Part shown: piece by piece, positions 8,689 through 16,851 of the stretch
How the letters are laid out: every line of letters starts with the position of its first letter
Numbering within the stretch: the stretch's first letter is position 1
Assembly (NCBI GenBank): GCA_034178705.1
Contig: JAXFQY010000004.1
Coordinates: forward strand, 15,498 to 79,497
Reading direction: 5' to 3'
Length of the DNA stretch: 64,000 bases
Source of the DNA: RUG12395 sp034178705
Lineage (GTDB): Bacteria; Bacillota; Clostridia; Oscillospirales; CAG-272
Notes under the pieces: generated by a model
Database searches by the model: none
What the model was told of the DNA's origin: nothing
What the model saw: only the letters and a program-made list of their open reading frames with translations
Translations under genes and position numbers: made by a program

Positions 8689-9204
8689 GTGCAAAACCTG
8701 GATGTCATTTCTGTCAACCTTTGGCAGATCCTGGTTTCTCTGTGCAATCTCCTGATTATCTTTCTGATTCTGAAACGATTTCTCTACCAGCCGGTTAAGC
8801 GTATTCTCACCACGCGTCAGGCAGAGCTTGACGGGCAGTATGCCGCGGCCAGGGAAGCGCAGGATCGGGCGGAAGCCGATCGCCGTGCCTGGGATGAAAA
8901 AATGCAGACCGCCGAAACGGAGGCTGCTCAGATTCTAAAAAAGGCAACTGAGCGTGCAGACCGCCGCGGCGAACAGATTCTTTCCGACGCACGCGGACGG
9001 GCAGACTCCATTATCCGCGAGGCGGAAATGCAGGCGGCATTGGAGCAGCGCAAAGCGCAGTCCGAAATCAAGCAGGAGATCGTGGATATCTCCGCTCTTC
9101 TGACCGAAAAGATGCTTCGCCGGGAAATCAATACAGAGGATCACCGTACGATGATCGATTCCGTCCTGTCGGAAATAGGTGAAAAGCATGACGGAAATCA
9201 GTAA
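8689..9204 (+). CDS. atpF: F-type ATP synthase subunit b
   Basis: The 171-residue stator protein has one N-terminal transmembrane helix (residues about 8-28), the motif RFLYQPVKRIL and then a long charged Ala/Glu/Arg-rich coiled coil that links the membrane to the F1 head. The GTG start at 8689 lies right behind AAGGAGG, which overlaps the end of atpE. The frame is open further upstream but runs through atpE in another frame. The 3' end overlaps atpH by 17 bases, suggesting translational coupling. Confidence 0.92.
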   Translation: MQNLDVISVNLWQILVSLCNLLIIFLILKRFLYQPVKRILTTRQAELDGQYAAAREAQDRAEADRRAWDEKMQTAETEAAQILKKATERADRRGEQILSDARGRADSIIREAEMQAALEQRKAQSEIKQEIVDISALLTEKMLRREINTEDHRTMIDSVLSEIGEKHDGNQ

Positions 9205-9721
9205 GGAATATGCAGTAGCGCTCTTTTCCCTTGCCCGGGAAAAGGAAGATCGCATTCTTCCCTACCGCGATGCTCTCCGCCGGATACTCTCAGCCTTTGA
9301 AGAGCAGCCGGAATATATCTCCCTGCTCTCTTCTCCGAGCATTCCGATCCGGGAGCGCCGCGCGCTGATTGAACAGGCATTTGCCGATTCTGTTCCGGAG
9401 CAGGTTCTGTCCTTTACCGAACTGCTCTGTGAAAAAGGGCATCTGCGTCTTTTCGAAAACTGCGTCAAAGAATATGAGGAGCTTTGCCGGGCTGCCAGCT
9501 CGGTCTCTTCCGCGCGTGTTGTCAGCGCAGTTCCGCTGACCGACGGGGAGAAAACAACCCTGATTGCCAAGCTGGAAAAGTTCAGCGGTCACAGGGTGGA
9601 AGCACACTACGAAACCGACGAGACGCTGCTCGGCGGGGTCACCGTTTACATGGATGACACCGTAATCGACGGCAGTCTCCGCCGGAAATTAAAACAAGTA
9701 AAGGAGGTGCTCGGTAAGTGA
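9188..9721 (+). CDS. atpH: F-type ATP synthase subunit delta
   Basis: The 177-residue peripheral stalk protein begins MTEISKEYAVALFSLA, the usual delta/OSCP opening, and ends with the family feature LLGGVTVYMDDTVIDGSLRRKL. It holds the b dimer on top of the alpha3beta3 head. I start at ATG 9188, preceded by AGGTGA; a GTG at 9179 is less well placed. The TGA overlaps the GTG of atpA by 4 bases. Confidence 0.92.
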   Translation: MTEISKEYAVALFSLAREKEDRILPYRDALRRILSAFEEQPEYISLLSSPSIPIRERRALIEQAFADSVPEQVLSFTELLCEKGHLRLFENCVKEYEELCRAASSVSSARVVSAVPLTDGEKTTLIAKLEKFSGHRVEAHYETDETLLGGVTVYMDDTVIDGSLRRKLKQVKEVLGK

Positions 9722-11214
9722 GTACGAGTGCGTCGGAAATCAGCAGCATTATCAAAGAGCAGATTCGTGCCTACCGTACACGCACCGAGATGGCGGAAAC
9801 GGGAACGGTCATTCTTGTGGGTGACGGAATTGCCAGAGTCTACGGACTTCGCAACTGTATGGCAAGCGAGCTGCTGGAGTTTGAAGACGGCAGTTTTGGC
9901 ATGGCACAGAATCTGGAAGACGAGACCGTCTCGGTCGCTATTCTGTCCGATAAAAACACAATCCGTGAGGGAACTCAGGTTCGCCGAACCGGGCGCGTGG
10001 TATCTGTTCCGGTCGGTGAGGCACTTCTCGGGCGCGTGGTCGATGCGCTCGGTCAGCCGATCGACGGAAAGGGACCGGTTACCTGTCGGGAAACCCGTCC
10101 GATTGAAGCGGAAGCACCCGGAATTATTGAACGGGAAAGTGTTTCCGTTCCGCTTCACACCGGCATCAAAGCAATTGACGGTATGATCCCGATCGGACGC
10201 GGTCAGCGCGAGCTGATTATCGGAGACCGCCAGACCGGAAAAACCGAAATCGCGATCGACACCATCATCAATCAGAAAAACAGCGACGTGCTCTGTATCT
10301 ATGTCGCGATCGGGCAGAAGAACACATCGGTTGTTCAGCTTGTGAATGAGCTGTCCCATTACGGCGCGATGGAGTACACCATTGTCGTTTCCGCTTCCGC
10401 ATCGGAAAGTGCCCCTCTTCAATATATCGCCCCCTATGCCGGGTGTGCTATGGCTGAATACTTCCGCGAAAAAGGCAAAGACGTCCTCATTGTTTATGAC
10501 GATCTGTCGAAGCATGCGGTTGCCTACCGCGCACTCTCTCTGCTTATCCGGCGTCCGCCGGGCCGTGAAGCATATCCGGGTGATGTCTTCTATCTGCATT
10601 CCCGTCTTCTCGAACGCGCTGCGTGCGTTTCTGAGGAATACGGAGGCGGCTCTATCACCGCGCTTCCGATCATTGAAACGCAGGCGGGTGACGTTTCCGC
10701 CTATATTCCGACAAACGTGATCTCCATCACCGATGGACAGATTTTCTTGGAAACAGAGCTCTTTCACGCCGGGATCATGCCCGCAATCAACCCGGGTATA
10801 TCGGTCAGCCGTGTCGGCGGCTCCGCTCAGCTCAAAGCAATGAAAAAGGTCTCAGGCGAGTTGAAACTTCTCTACTCCCAGTACCGCGAGCTTCAGGCGT
10901 TCTCCCAGTTCGGCAGCGATCTTGACGCCGATACCAAAGCGCGTCTTGCGCTTGGGGAACGAATTGTCGAGGTTCTGAAGCAAAAGCGCAATTCCCCCGT
11001 TGAACCGGGTTGCCAGGTGGCGATTCTCTATTCCGTGATTCACGGTTACCTGAACGACACACCGGTCAATAAGGTCAGCGAATACGAAGCCGAACTGTTC
11101 GATAAGCTGAAGTCGGAATATGCCGACCTGCTTGAACGGATTGAAGCGGGCTTCTGGGACCCGGAGGATGAAGCACAGCTGAAAAAGGCTCTTGAAGAAA
11201 TGAAGGTGCAGTAA
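9718..11214 (+). CDS. atpA: F-type ATP synthase subunit alpha
   Basis: The 498-residue F1 subunit is close to the usual length. Residues about 170-180 carry the P-loop GDRQTGKTEIA. The N-terminal beta barrel (GTVILVGDGIARVYGL) and the C-terminal PGISVSRVGGSAQ segment are typical of alpha. It alternates with beta and binds nucleotide non-catalytically. The GTG start overlaps the atpH stop (GTGA) and follows AAGGAGGTG, an almost perfect ribosome-binding site. Confidence 0.96.
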   Translation: MSTSASEISSIIKEQIRAYRTRTEMAETGTVILVGDGIARVYGLRNCMASELLEFEDGSFGMAQNLEDETVSVAILSDKNTIREGTQVRRTGRVVSVPVGEALLGRVVDALGQPIDGKGPVTCRETRPIEAEAPGIIERESVSVPLHTGIKAIDGMIPIGRGQRELIIGDRQTGKTEIAIDTIINQKNSDVLCIYVAIGQKNTSVVQLVNELSHYGAMEYTIVVSASASESAPLQYIAPYAGCAMAEYFREKGKDVLIVYDDLSKHAVAYRALSLLIRRPPGREAYPGDVFYLHSRLLERAACVSEEYGGGSITALPIIETQAGDVSAYIPTNVISITDGQIFLETELFHAGIMPAINPGISVSRVGGSAQLKAMKKVSGELKLLYSQYRELQAFSQFGSDLDADTKARLALGERIVEVLKQKRNSPVEPGCQVAILYSVIHGYLNDTPVNKVSEYEAELFDKLKSEYADLLERIEAGFWDPEDEAQLKKALEEMKVQ

Positions 11215-11215
11215 G

Positions 11216-12016
11216 ATGGGCGCAGATACCAAAGCCCTACGAACAAGAATCAAAAGCGTTGATTCCACCCTGCATCTGACCAAGGCAATGGGATTGGTTG
11301 CCTCCTCCAAAATCCGCCGCGCCAATGCCCGTATGACGGCAAGCCGTGCCTATGCGGGAGGGCTTGAGCGGATGATCGAGGTCCTTGCCGGTTCCCCGGA
11401 ATGTCAGAGAAGCCCTTTCATGAGAGCAACGGGAAGCAAAACCCGTCTGATTGTCATTGCCGGAGACCGCGGTCTCGCAGGCGGTTACAACGCAAACGTT
11501 TTCCGCCTCATCCGGGAATATCCGGACGCGGAACTGATTCCCATCGGGAAACGCGCCTGTGACCGATTCGACCGTGAATCGGTCTCCTCTGAGCATTTCA
11601 GCGCCACTGACGCATACAGTCTTGCAAAGCGCCAGTGTGCAGACTTCGCCGAAGGTTCCTATGACCGTCTCGGCGTTGTTTACACCCATTATGTATCGAT
11701 GATGACGCAGGAAGCATCCGTCAGGTGGCTTCTTCCCCTCTCAGCGCCGGAAAAAAAGCAACCCGGTACCGCTCTTTTTGAGCCGGATGAGCTTACCGTG
11801 CTCAATGCCGCACTTCCGGAATACCTTGCCGGTCTTCTCACCGCGGCGGTACGCGAAAGCTTCGCATCCGAGGTAGCAGCACGCCGCACGGCAATGGACA
11901 GTGCAGGAAAGAACGCACAGCAGATGATCGACAATCTGCAGCTGCAGTATAACCGTGCACGTCAGGGCGCCATCACGCAGGAAATTACCGAAATTGTTGC
12001 CGGCAGCGGCAACTGA
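11216..12016 (+). CDS. atpG: F-type ATP synthase subunit gamma
   Basis: The 266-residue central shaft begins with LRTRIKSVDSTLHLTKAMGLVASSK, the conserved N-terminal coiled coil. It contains IAGDRGLAGGYNANVFR and ends in the C-terminal helix with NLQLQYNRARQGAITQEI. It is slightly shorter than the approximately 287-residue E. coli protein. The ATG lies one base after the atpA stop. Confidence 0.95.
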   Translation: MGADTKALRTRIKSVDSTLHLTKAMGLVASSKIRRANARMTASRAYAGGLERMIEVLAGSPECQRSPFMRATGSKTRLIVIAGDRGLAGGYNANVFRLIREYPDAELIPIGKRACDRFDRESVSSEHFSATDAYSLAKRQCADFAEGSYDRLGVVYTHYVSMMTQEASVRWLLPLSAPEKKQPGTALFEPDELTVLNAALPEYLAGLLTAAVRESFASEVAARRTAMDSAGKNAQQMIDNLQLQYNRARQGAITQEITEIVAGSGN

Positions 12017-12029
12017 AAGGAGAACGGAA

Positions 12030-13430
12030 TTGGCAAATGCAAGCAAAGGCAAGGTATGCCAGGTCATGGGACCGGTTGTTGACGTCCGTTTTGAGGATGG
12101 CAGCCTGCCGTCAATCTACAACGCCCTGCTGATCCCGATCGGAGATCGGGAGTTGACCGTCGAGGTCGCACAGCACATCGGCGACAATGTTGTCCGCTGC
12201 ATTGCAATGTCCTCAACCGATGGGCTGCAGCGCGATACCGAGGCAACCGACACCGGAAAGGCAATCAGCGTTCCCGTCGGGCGCGAAACGCTTGGCAGAA
12301 TCTTCAACGTCCTTGGCAAAGCCGTCGATAACCAACCCGATCCCGAAAATGTCGAGCGCTGGAACATTCATCGTCCCGCGCCGGAATTCGACGAGCTGGC
12401 TACCTCCACGGAGATTCTTGAAACAGGCATTAAAGTCATCGACCTCATTTGTCCCTATTCCAAGGGCGGAAAAATCGGACTGTTCGGCGGTGCCGGAGTC
12501 GGAAAAACCGTCCTGATCATGGAGCTGATCAACAACATTGCAAAAGAACACGGCGGTCTTTCTGTCTTTACCGGAGTCGGTGAGCGTACCCGTGAGGGAA
12601 ACGACCTTTATAACGAGATGAAGCAATCCGGGGTTCTGTCCAATACCGCCCTGGTCTACGGACAGATGAATGAGCCTCCAGGAGCAAGAATGCGCGTTGC
12701 GCTTTCCGGTCTGACGATGGCAGAATACTTCCGCGATAAAGAGGGGCAGGACGTTCTCCTCTTCATCGACAACATTTTCCGCTTCACGCAGGCAGGCAGC
12801 GAGGTTTCCGCTCTGCTCGGCCGTATGCCGTCCGCCGTCGGTTATCAACCGACGCTCGCCAATGAGATGGGCGCGCTTCAGGAACGGATCACCTCCACGA
12901 AGAAAGGCTCCATCACCTCGGTTCAGGCCGTTTATGTTCCCGCAGATGACCTGACCGATCCGGCGCCGGCAACGACCTTCGCTCATCTGGACGCAACGAC
13001 GGTTCTCTCCCGCTCCATTGCTTCCCAGGGAATCTATCCCGCGGTCGATCCTCTGGAATCAACCAGCCGCATCCTATCCCCCGAGGTGATCGGCGAAGAG
13101 CATTACCGGGTCGCCCGCGAGGTGCAGCGCATTCTTCAGCGCTACAAGGAGCTGATGGATATCATCGCCATCATGGGTATGGATGAGCTTTCCGAAGAGG
13201 ACAAACTGCTTGTTCAGCGCGCACGCAAAATTCAGCGGTTTCTTTCTCAGCCCTTTACCGTTTCGGAAAAGTTTACCGGTGTTCCCGGAACCTACGTTCC
13301 GCTGTCCGAAACCATCCGCGGATTCCGTGAAATCATCGAGGGCAAGCATGACGATCTGCCCGAGTCCGCCTTCCTTCTTGTCGGAACAATTGATGAGGCG
13401 GTCGCGAAAGCGAATAAGGAGTCGCTATGA
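12030..13430 (+). CDS. atpD: F-type ATP synthase subunit beta
   Basis: The 466-residue catalytic subunit has the P-loop GGAGVGKTV, the GERTREGNDLY motif with the catalytic Glu, and LLFIDNIFRFTQAGSEVS with the DELSEED-like region MDELSEEDKLLV. The start is TTG 12030, seven bases after AAAGGAG and 13 bases after atpG. The next ATG would remove the conserved first strand, and the open frame upstream of the TTG overlaps atpG. The stop overlaps the atpC start (ATGA). Confidence 0.96.
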   Translation: MANASKGKVCQVMGPVVDVRFEDGSLPSIYNALLIPIGDRELTVEVAQHIGDNVVRCIAMSSTDGLQRDTEATDTGKAISVPVGRETLGRIFNVLGKAVDNQPDPENVERWNIHRPAPEFDELATSTEILETGIKVIDLICPYSKGGKIGLFGGAGVGKTVLIMELINNIAKEHGGLSVFTGVGERTREGNDLYNEMKQSGVLSNTALVYGQMNEPPGARMRVALSGLTMAEYFRDKEGQDVLLFIDNIFRFTQAGSEVSALLGRMPSAVGYQPTLANEMGALQERITSTKKGSITSVQAVYVPADDLTDPAPATTFAHLDATTVLSRSIASQGIYPAVDPLESTSRILSPEVIGEEHYRVAREVQRILQRYKELMDIIAIMGMDELSEEDKLLVQRARKIQRFLSQPFTVSEKFTGVPGTYVPLSETIRGFREIIEGKHDDLPESAFLLVGTIDEAVAKANKESL

Positions 13431-13699
13431 ACACCTTCCGGCTGATTGTGTCCACACCGGACGGAAACCTGTTTGACGGCGAAGCGGAAATGCTTTCCTG
13501 CCGGGCGGCAGACGGAGATCTTGCCATCCTCGCCGGTCACATTCCGCTGATTACCTCTGTACGTCCCGGAAAATGCCGGATCACACTGCCGGACGGCAGC
13601 GAGAAAACAGGCACGCTGGACGGGGGCATCCTGACGGTTGCGGAAGATGCCGTCACGCTTCTTTCTGCTGCCTTCCGCTTTTCCTCCAGCTTTTCTTAA
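13427..13699 (+). CDS. atpC: F-type ATP synthase subunit epsilon, N-terminal domain only
   Basis: At 90 residues it is much shorter than the usual 130-140. The beta-sandwich domain that binds gamma and the c-ring is complete: MNTFRLIVSTPDGNLFDGEA, then GDLAILAGHIPLIT, then LDGGILTVAEDAVTLLS. The C-terminal two-helix domain, which inhibits ATP hydrolysis in many bacteria, is absent. The stop codon lies in a hairpin-forming sequence (AGCTTTTCTT with AAGAAAAGCT), and no downstream frame restores the helices. Either the domain was lost or this lineage has a short epsilon. Confidence 0.88.
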   Translation: MNTFRLIVSTPDGNLFDGEAEMLSCRAADGDLAILAGHIPLITSVRPGKCRITLPDGSEKTGTLDGGILTVAEDAVTLLSAAFRFSSSFS

Positions 13700-13732
13700 A
13701 AGAAAAGCTGCGAAAAAGAGTTTTTTCTGATC

Positions 13733-13774
13733 TACGCCGCAAAGGGCATTCATCCCTTCGCGGCGTATTTTTTC
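13733..13774 (+). terminator. Terminator of the ATP synthase operon
   Basis: Stem TACGCCGC-A-AAGGG with CCCTT-C-GCGGCGTA (one A/C mismatch), 7-base loop, then TTTTTT. Confidence 0.8.
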
Positions 13775-13866
13775 TCACGAAGGGGCGACACTGTTATTAT
13801 GTTCCATCTTCGCTTTCAAAGGATTATCTGCTTTTGAAAATCACAAAACGGGAAAAGGTTTATGTA

Positions 13867-14211
13867 ATGGTGGAATATCGAGTCTCCGCACCGGCAGATA
13901 TCACGGAAAAATTAAGTGAATGCGACGCTGAGCGGTTGCAGACGCTGATTTGCCGATATTCGCTGTATGCCGACGGGCAAAATGCCCTGCAGGAAAGCTT
14001 CATCAACAAGGGATACAAAGAGATTCAATACTACGGAAAAACCTACTAACGCCGGGATGAACATGCCGAAAACAATCCCGATAAGCGAATCATCGGATAT
14101 GAAATCGCTTTTCTGCAGGACGGAAACCTGATCCTCCTGCATCTTACGGCCGTTGATACCTTTGAAAACAGGATGCGGCACGCGGATGTCATCAAAATCG
14201 ATATTCGGTAA
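13867..14211 (+). pseudogene. Small unknown gene interrupted by one in-frame TAA
   Basis: The frame from ATG 13867 encodes 60 residues (MVEYRVSAPADITEKLSE at the start, IQYYGKTY at the end) and stops at TAA 14047-14049. The same frame then stays open for another 53 codons with protein-like composition (RIIGYEIAFLQDGNLILLHL) to TAA 14209-14211. It looks like one gene of about 114 residues broken by a single nonsense codon. I do not recognise the family. It lies between the ATP synthase terminator and its own strong terminator, and no clear Shine-Dalgarno site precedes it. A functional 60-residue protein remains possible. Confidence 0.5.
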
Positions 14212-14244
14212 ATATCTTAAATTTTCCGGGGGGCTTCCCTGAAC

Positions 14245-14280
14245 AAAGGCGGGTAAGTGCATGCGCTTACCCGCCTTTTT
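14245..14280 (+). terminator. Intrinsic terminator after the interrupted small gene
   Basis: 13-bp perfect stem AAAGGCGGGTAAG (14245-14257) with CTTACCCGCCTTT (14266-14278), continuing into a T run. Confidence 0.85.
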
Positions 14281-14538
14281 CAAATGTTCTTCAAATGTCC
14301 CTCTCCCGCTTCTGGGGCCCCGACCAGCGCACGGACGGGGAGCCGGTTCCCCGTTTGCCGGAATCCGGTGTGAAAGGCGTCTCTGCTTCCCCCCGACATG
14401 AAACCCGCGCTGAGAAAAAAGAACGGTGCAGCGCCCGTTTCCTGAGCTGCACCGTTTTTCTTATCGCTGCCAAACCGTCGGGCGGCTTCGCCTCAGAATA
14501 AAGAGGCGAAGCAGTTTATTCTCGGATTTTCTAAGCGG
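14281..14538. other. Intergenic stretch between convergent units
   Basis: No gene is visible. It separates the plus-strand interrupted gene from the end of the minus-strand ABC transporter operon and contains only the bidirectional hairpin listed separately. Confidence 0.6.
14415..14460 (-). terminator. Bidirectional terminator ending the ABC exporter operon
   Basis: 11-bp stem AACGGTGCAGC (14422-14432) with GCTGCACCGTT (14445-14455). It is flanked by A6 on the left and T5 on the right, so it can work on either strand. Confidence 0.75.
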
Positions 14539-15306
14539 TCAACACAGGTCGGCGCGTAGGCGCAGGCGGAAAACCAGAGAGGAAAGGCAGAACGCGCCAA
14601 GCGCCCAGAGGGTGCAATTCAGCAAGGCACCGCCGGGAATGGCCTGTCCCGCAAGCGCCGCCCGTGCAACTTCGACCGCATTTTCAAAAGGAAGTATACG
14701 GCAAAGCACGCCGAAGAAATTTCCTTCCGGAAAAACCGAGGAATCAAACCAGATACCGCCGAGAACCCCACAAAGCGAAATCAGAATGGAACAGCAGGGC
14801 GGCGCCGCTTTTTCTCCCAACAGGGCTCCAAACAAAACTCCCAGCGCAATAAACAGTACGGCACAAGGAATGAGAGAGAGAATCGACAGCAAAGCGTTTC
14901 CGATAAGAAGGCGTTCCCCCATCACGCCTCCGATCACCCCGCCGGCAAGATAGGTGACAACCGCCTCACCCGCCGAAACGAGGAGCAGCGGAAGTATATA
15001 ACCCGCGACAAACTCTGCCGGGCGCATTGGGGAGGAGCAAAGGCGCAGCAAAAAAGCAGAGGACCGATCCTTGGATACCGACAGGGTTGCAAGCAGCATC
15101 ACAAAGGAAAGGGCAAAAACGGCAATTCCCGGCGTAAGGTTCCGGATTTTGAAAATCGTCATCCCCGCTTCCGGTGGAATAACGGAATCAATTGCCGTCA
15201 TCATCCCAAGCATTACAAGCGGAAAAGCAAAGCAGAAAAGGTAGCTGAGCGGATCCCGCAGCAGCTCCCGCAGACACCGTCCGGCAAACGCGAAGGCGCG
15301 TTTCAT
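14539..15306 (-). CDS. ABC-2 type transporter permease
   Basis: The 255-residue membrane protein has six hydrophobic segments and an N-terminal cytoplasmic stretch (LRELLRDPLSYLFCFAFPLV), as in ABC-2 exporters of drugs, lipids or polysaccharides. It pairs with the ATPase encoded just upstream: its ATG overlaps the ATPase stop by 4 bases. The substrate is unknown. An AbrB-type regulator leads the operon, so expression is probably condition-dependent. Confidence 0.88.
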   Translation of the reverse strand: MKRAFAFAGRCLRELLRDPLSYLFCFAFPLVMLGMMTAIDSVIPPEAGMTIFKIRNLTPGIAVFALSFVMLLATLSVSKDRSSAFLLRLCSSPMRPAEFVAGYILPLLLVSAGEAVVTYLAGGVIGGVMGERLLIGNALLSILSLIPCAVLFIALGVLFGALLGEKAAPPCCSILISLCGVLGGIWFDSSVFPEGNFFGVLCRILPFENAVEVARAALAGQAIPGGALLNCTLWALGAFCLSSLVFRLRLRADLC

Positions 15307-16034
15307 TGTTTTTTCCCCCCTTCCGCAATAGCAATAAAGGCCTCTTCAAAGCGGTCCTTACCCGCAAGCCGTTTCAGCTCTTCAGCTGTTCCGCAAGCGG
15401 CAATTCTGCCCTGTACCATGATCGCAATCCGGTCACAGAGTGCCTCAGCCTCCTCAAGATAATGCGTTGTCAGAACAACGGTAACTCTGCCCTTAAGCAT
15501 TTCTGCCGTTTTCCAAAGCTCACGGCGCGCAAGCACATCCAGTCCAAGGGTTGGTTCATCCAAAAAGAGAATCTCCGGCTGCGTAATCAAGGCCATCGCA
15601 ATACTCAGACGTCGCTGCCATCCTCCGGAAAGCTTCCCTGCCCTCTTTTTTTCCTGCTCTCCGAGAGCAAATTCCTCAAGGCTGTGGGTAGCGCGTTCCC
15701 GTGCTTTCCCTCTGTCACAGCCGTAAAGACGCGCCATCAGCTCAAGATTCTCCCGGACAGTCAGATTCGGGGCAACCGCCGTCTCCTGGGGGGACAAATC
15801 GGTGATCCTCTTCACCTGCTCCCGTTCAGTCAGAATCGACCGTCCGCCGAGAAACGCCTCTCCTGATGTCGGACGCGCCAGGCAGGACAGCATCCGCACG
15901 GTCGTCGTCTTTCCGGCGCCGTTGACACCGAGGAGCCCGAAGAACTCCCCCTGAGTCACTGAGAAATCAATTCCGTCAACCGCCGTAAAGGCACCGAAGC
16001 GCTTTGTCAGCTTATCCGCTCGGATTGCTTCCAT
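15303..16034 (-). CDS. ABC transporter ATP-binding protein
   Basis: The 243-residue protein has Walker A GVNGAGKTTTVR, Q-loop LSPQET, signature LSGGWQRR (Gln of LSGGQ replaced by Trp-Gln), Walker B ILFLDEPTLGLD and the H-loop His in LTTHYLEEAE. It drives the ABC-2 permease encoded downstream. The GGWQR variant of the signature is common in ABC-2 ATPases. Its ATG directly abuts the stop of the AbrB gene, so the three genes form a tight operon. Confidence 0.92.
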   Translation of the reverse strand: MEAIRADKLTKRFGAFTAVDGIDFSVTQGEFFGLLGVNGAGKTTTVRMLSCLARPTSGEAFLGGRSILTEREQVKRITDLSPQETAVAPNLTVRENLELMARLYGCDRGKARERATHSLEEFALGEQEKKRAGKLSGGWQRRLSIAMALITQPEILFLDEPTLGLDVLARRELWKTAEMLKGRVTVVLTTHYLEEAEALCDRIAIMVQGRIAACGTAEELKRLAGKDRFEEAFIAIAEGGKKQ

Positions 16035-16259
16035 TTATTTGTCCTCCCTGCCAAGCTGTGCCGACAAAATCTGTTCGCGAATTGCGGCAGCCTCTTCCTT
16101 TGGCGGGATTGCCATTCCCTTATCCTGCCGCGCAAGAATCAGCAGCTCATCTCCCGGTCGGATCCCCAGCATGTCGCGCACCGTTTTCGGAATCACAATC
16201 TGTCCTTTCTCCCCAACTGTCGCAGTGCCCATAAAGCCTTCCTTTTTCTTTTGTTCCAT
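16035..16259 (-). CDS. AbrB/SpoVT-type DNA-binding regulator
   Basis: The 74-residue protein has a swapped-hairpin AbrB domain: GTATVGEKGQIVIPKTVRDM followed by LGIRPGDELLIL. Such proteins bind DNA as dimers and often autoregulate; related sequences also serve as antitoxins, but no toxin gene is next to it. It heads the ABC exporter operon. ATG 16259 lies close behind GAGGGGG. An inner ATG nine codons later is possible but has no better site. Palindromic sites in the promoter are likely its operators (inference). Confidence 0.8.
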   Translation of the reverse strand: MEQKKKEGFMGTATVGEKGQIVIPKTVRDMLGIRPGDELLILARQDKGMAIPPKEEAAAIREQILSAQLGREDK

Positions 16260-16272
16260 TGTGCCCCCTCTT

Positions 16273-16320
16273 AGTATAATTTGTTATACTTGTTATAACA
16301 TGTTATACTTTTGCTGTCAA
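16273..16320 (-). promoter_or_regulatory. AbrB-operon promoter with two palindromic operators
   Basis: On the minus strand TTGACA (16315-16320) and TATAAC (16292-16297) are 17 bases apart. The perfect 14-bp palindrome TATAACATGTTATA (16294-16307) overlaps the -10 box and spacer. A second, imperfect palindrome, AGTATAATTTGTTATACT (16273-16290), follows just downstream. This arrangement fits repression by a dimer occupying tandem sites. Confidence 0.7.
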
Positions 16321-16371
16321 GATGGTTTCTGTATTTTTATCAGCGAAAACGGAGATTTTTCGGATCAGTAC

Positions 16372-16400
16372 TTGACAAAAGCGTATGCATTTGCTATAAT
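16372..16400 (+). promoter_or_regulatory. Promoter of the tRNA pair
   Basis: Consensus TTGACA (16372-16377), 17-base spacer and TATAAT (16395-16400), 20 bases before tRNA-Arg. Confidence 0.9.
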
Positions 16401-16420
16401 AAATCTCGCGTTGCTGATGT

Positions 16421-16497
16421 GTGCCTTTAGCTCAGCTGGATAGAGCAACTGCCTTCTAAGCAGTAGGTCGTGGGTTCGAGTCCCCCAAGGCACGCCA
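16421..16497 (+). tRNA. tRNA-Arg (anticodon TCT), CCA encoded
   Basis: 77 bases fold as a cloverleaf: acceptor GTGCCTT with AAGGCAC, D arm GCTC...GAGC, anticodon arm CTGCC-TTCTAA-GCAG with TCT anticodon, and T loop GGTTCGAGTC. Discriminator G and a genomically encoded CCA follow. It decodes AGA (and AGG by wobble). Confidence 0.95.
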
Positions 16498-16506
16498 ATC
16501 CTATAT

Positions 16507-16584
16507 GGTGGGTATAGCTCAGCTGGTTAGAGCGCCAGGTTGTGGCCCTGGAGGCCGACGGTTCGAACCCGTTTACTCACCCCA
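16507..16584 (+). tRNA. tRNA-His (anticodon GTG), CCA encoded
   Basis: Acceptor GTGGGTA pairs with TACTCAC. The extra G-1 opposite C73, the histidine identity element, is encoded at 16507. Anticodon GTG sits in the loop between CCAGG and CCTGG, the T arm is GGTTCGAACC, and CCA is encoded. It is co-transcribed with tRNA-Arg. Confidence 0.95.
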
Positions 16585-16585
16585 T

Positions 16586-16610
16586 AAAAGCCGCTTGTCG
16601 GCTTTTTTCT
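16586..16610 (+). terminator. Terminator of the tRNA unit
   Basis: Stem AAAAGCCG with CGGCTTTT and a 5-base loop, followed by T residues, two bases after tRNA-His. Confidence 0.8.
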
Positions 16611-16741
16611 TTTTTGCTTTTCTTCCCGATTGACCGAAAAACCAATCTGTCCGATTGCTTTCAAAAAACCGGAAAGATCACTCCCTGTTCTGCCCCGGAC
16701 TCTTGACCCCTCCGGTCAGCTTTCTTTTTTATGAATATATA

Positions 16742-16788
16742 AAAGCAAGTCAGCAGCACGGCGCAACGCCATGCTGCTGACTTGCTTT
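16742..16788 (-). terminator. Terminator of the surface-protein gene
   Basis: 17-bp perfect inverted repeat (16742-16758 with 16772-16788) 63 bases after the stop codon of the minus-strand gene. On that strand it is followed by TTTATATATT rather than a pure U tract. Confidence 0.65.
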
Positions 16789-16851
16789 CAAGCCAAATAA
16801 TCTGCCACGGTCATGACCGGGCTTAGTGCCTGCTATCCTTCCGGATAGCGC

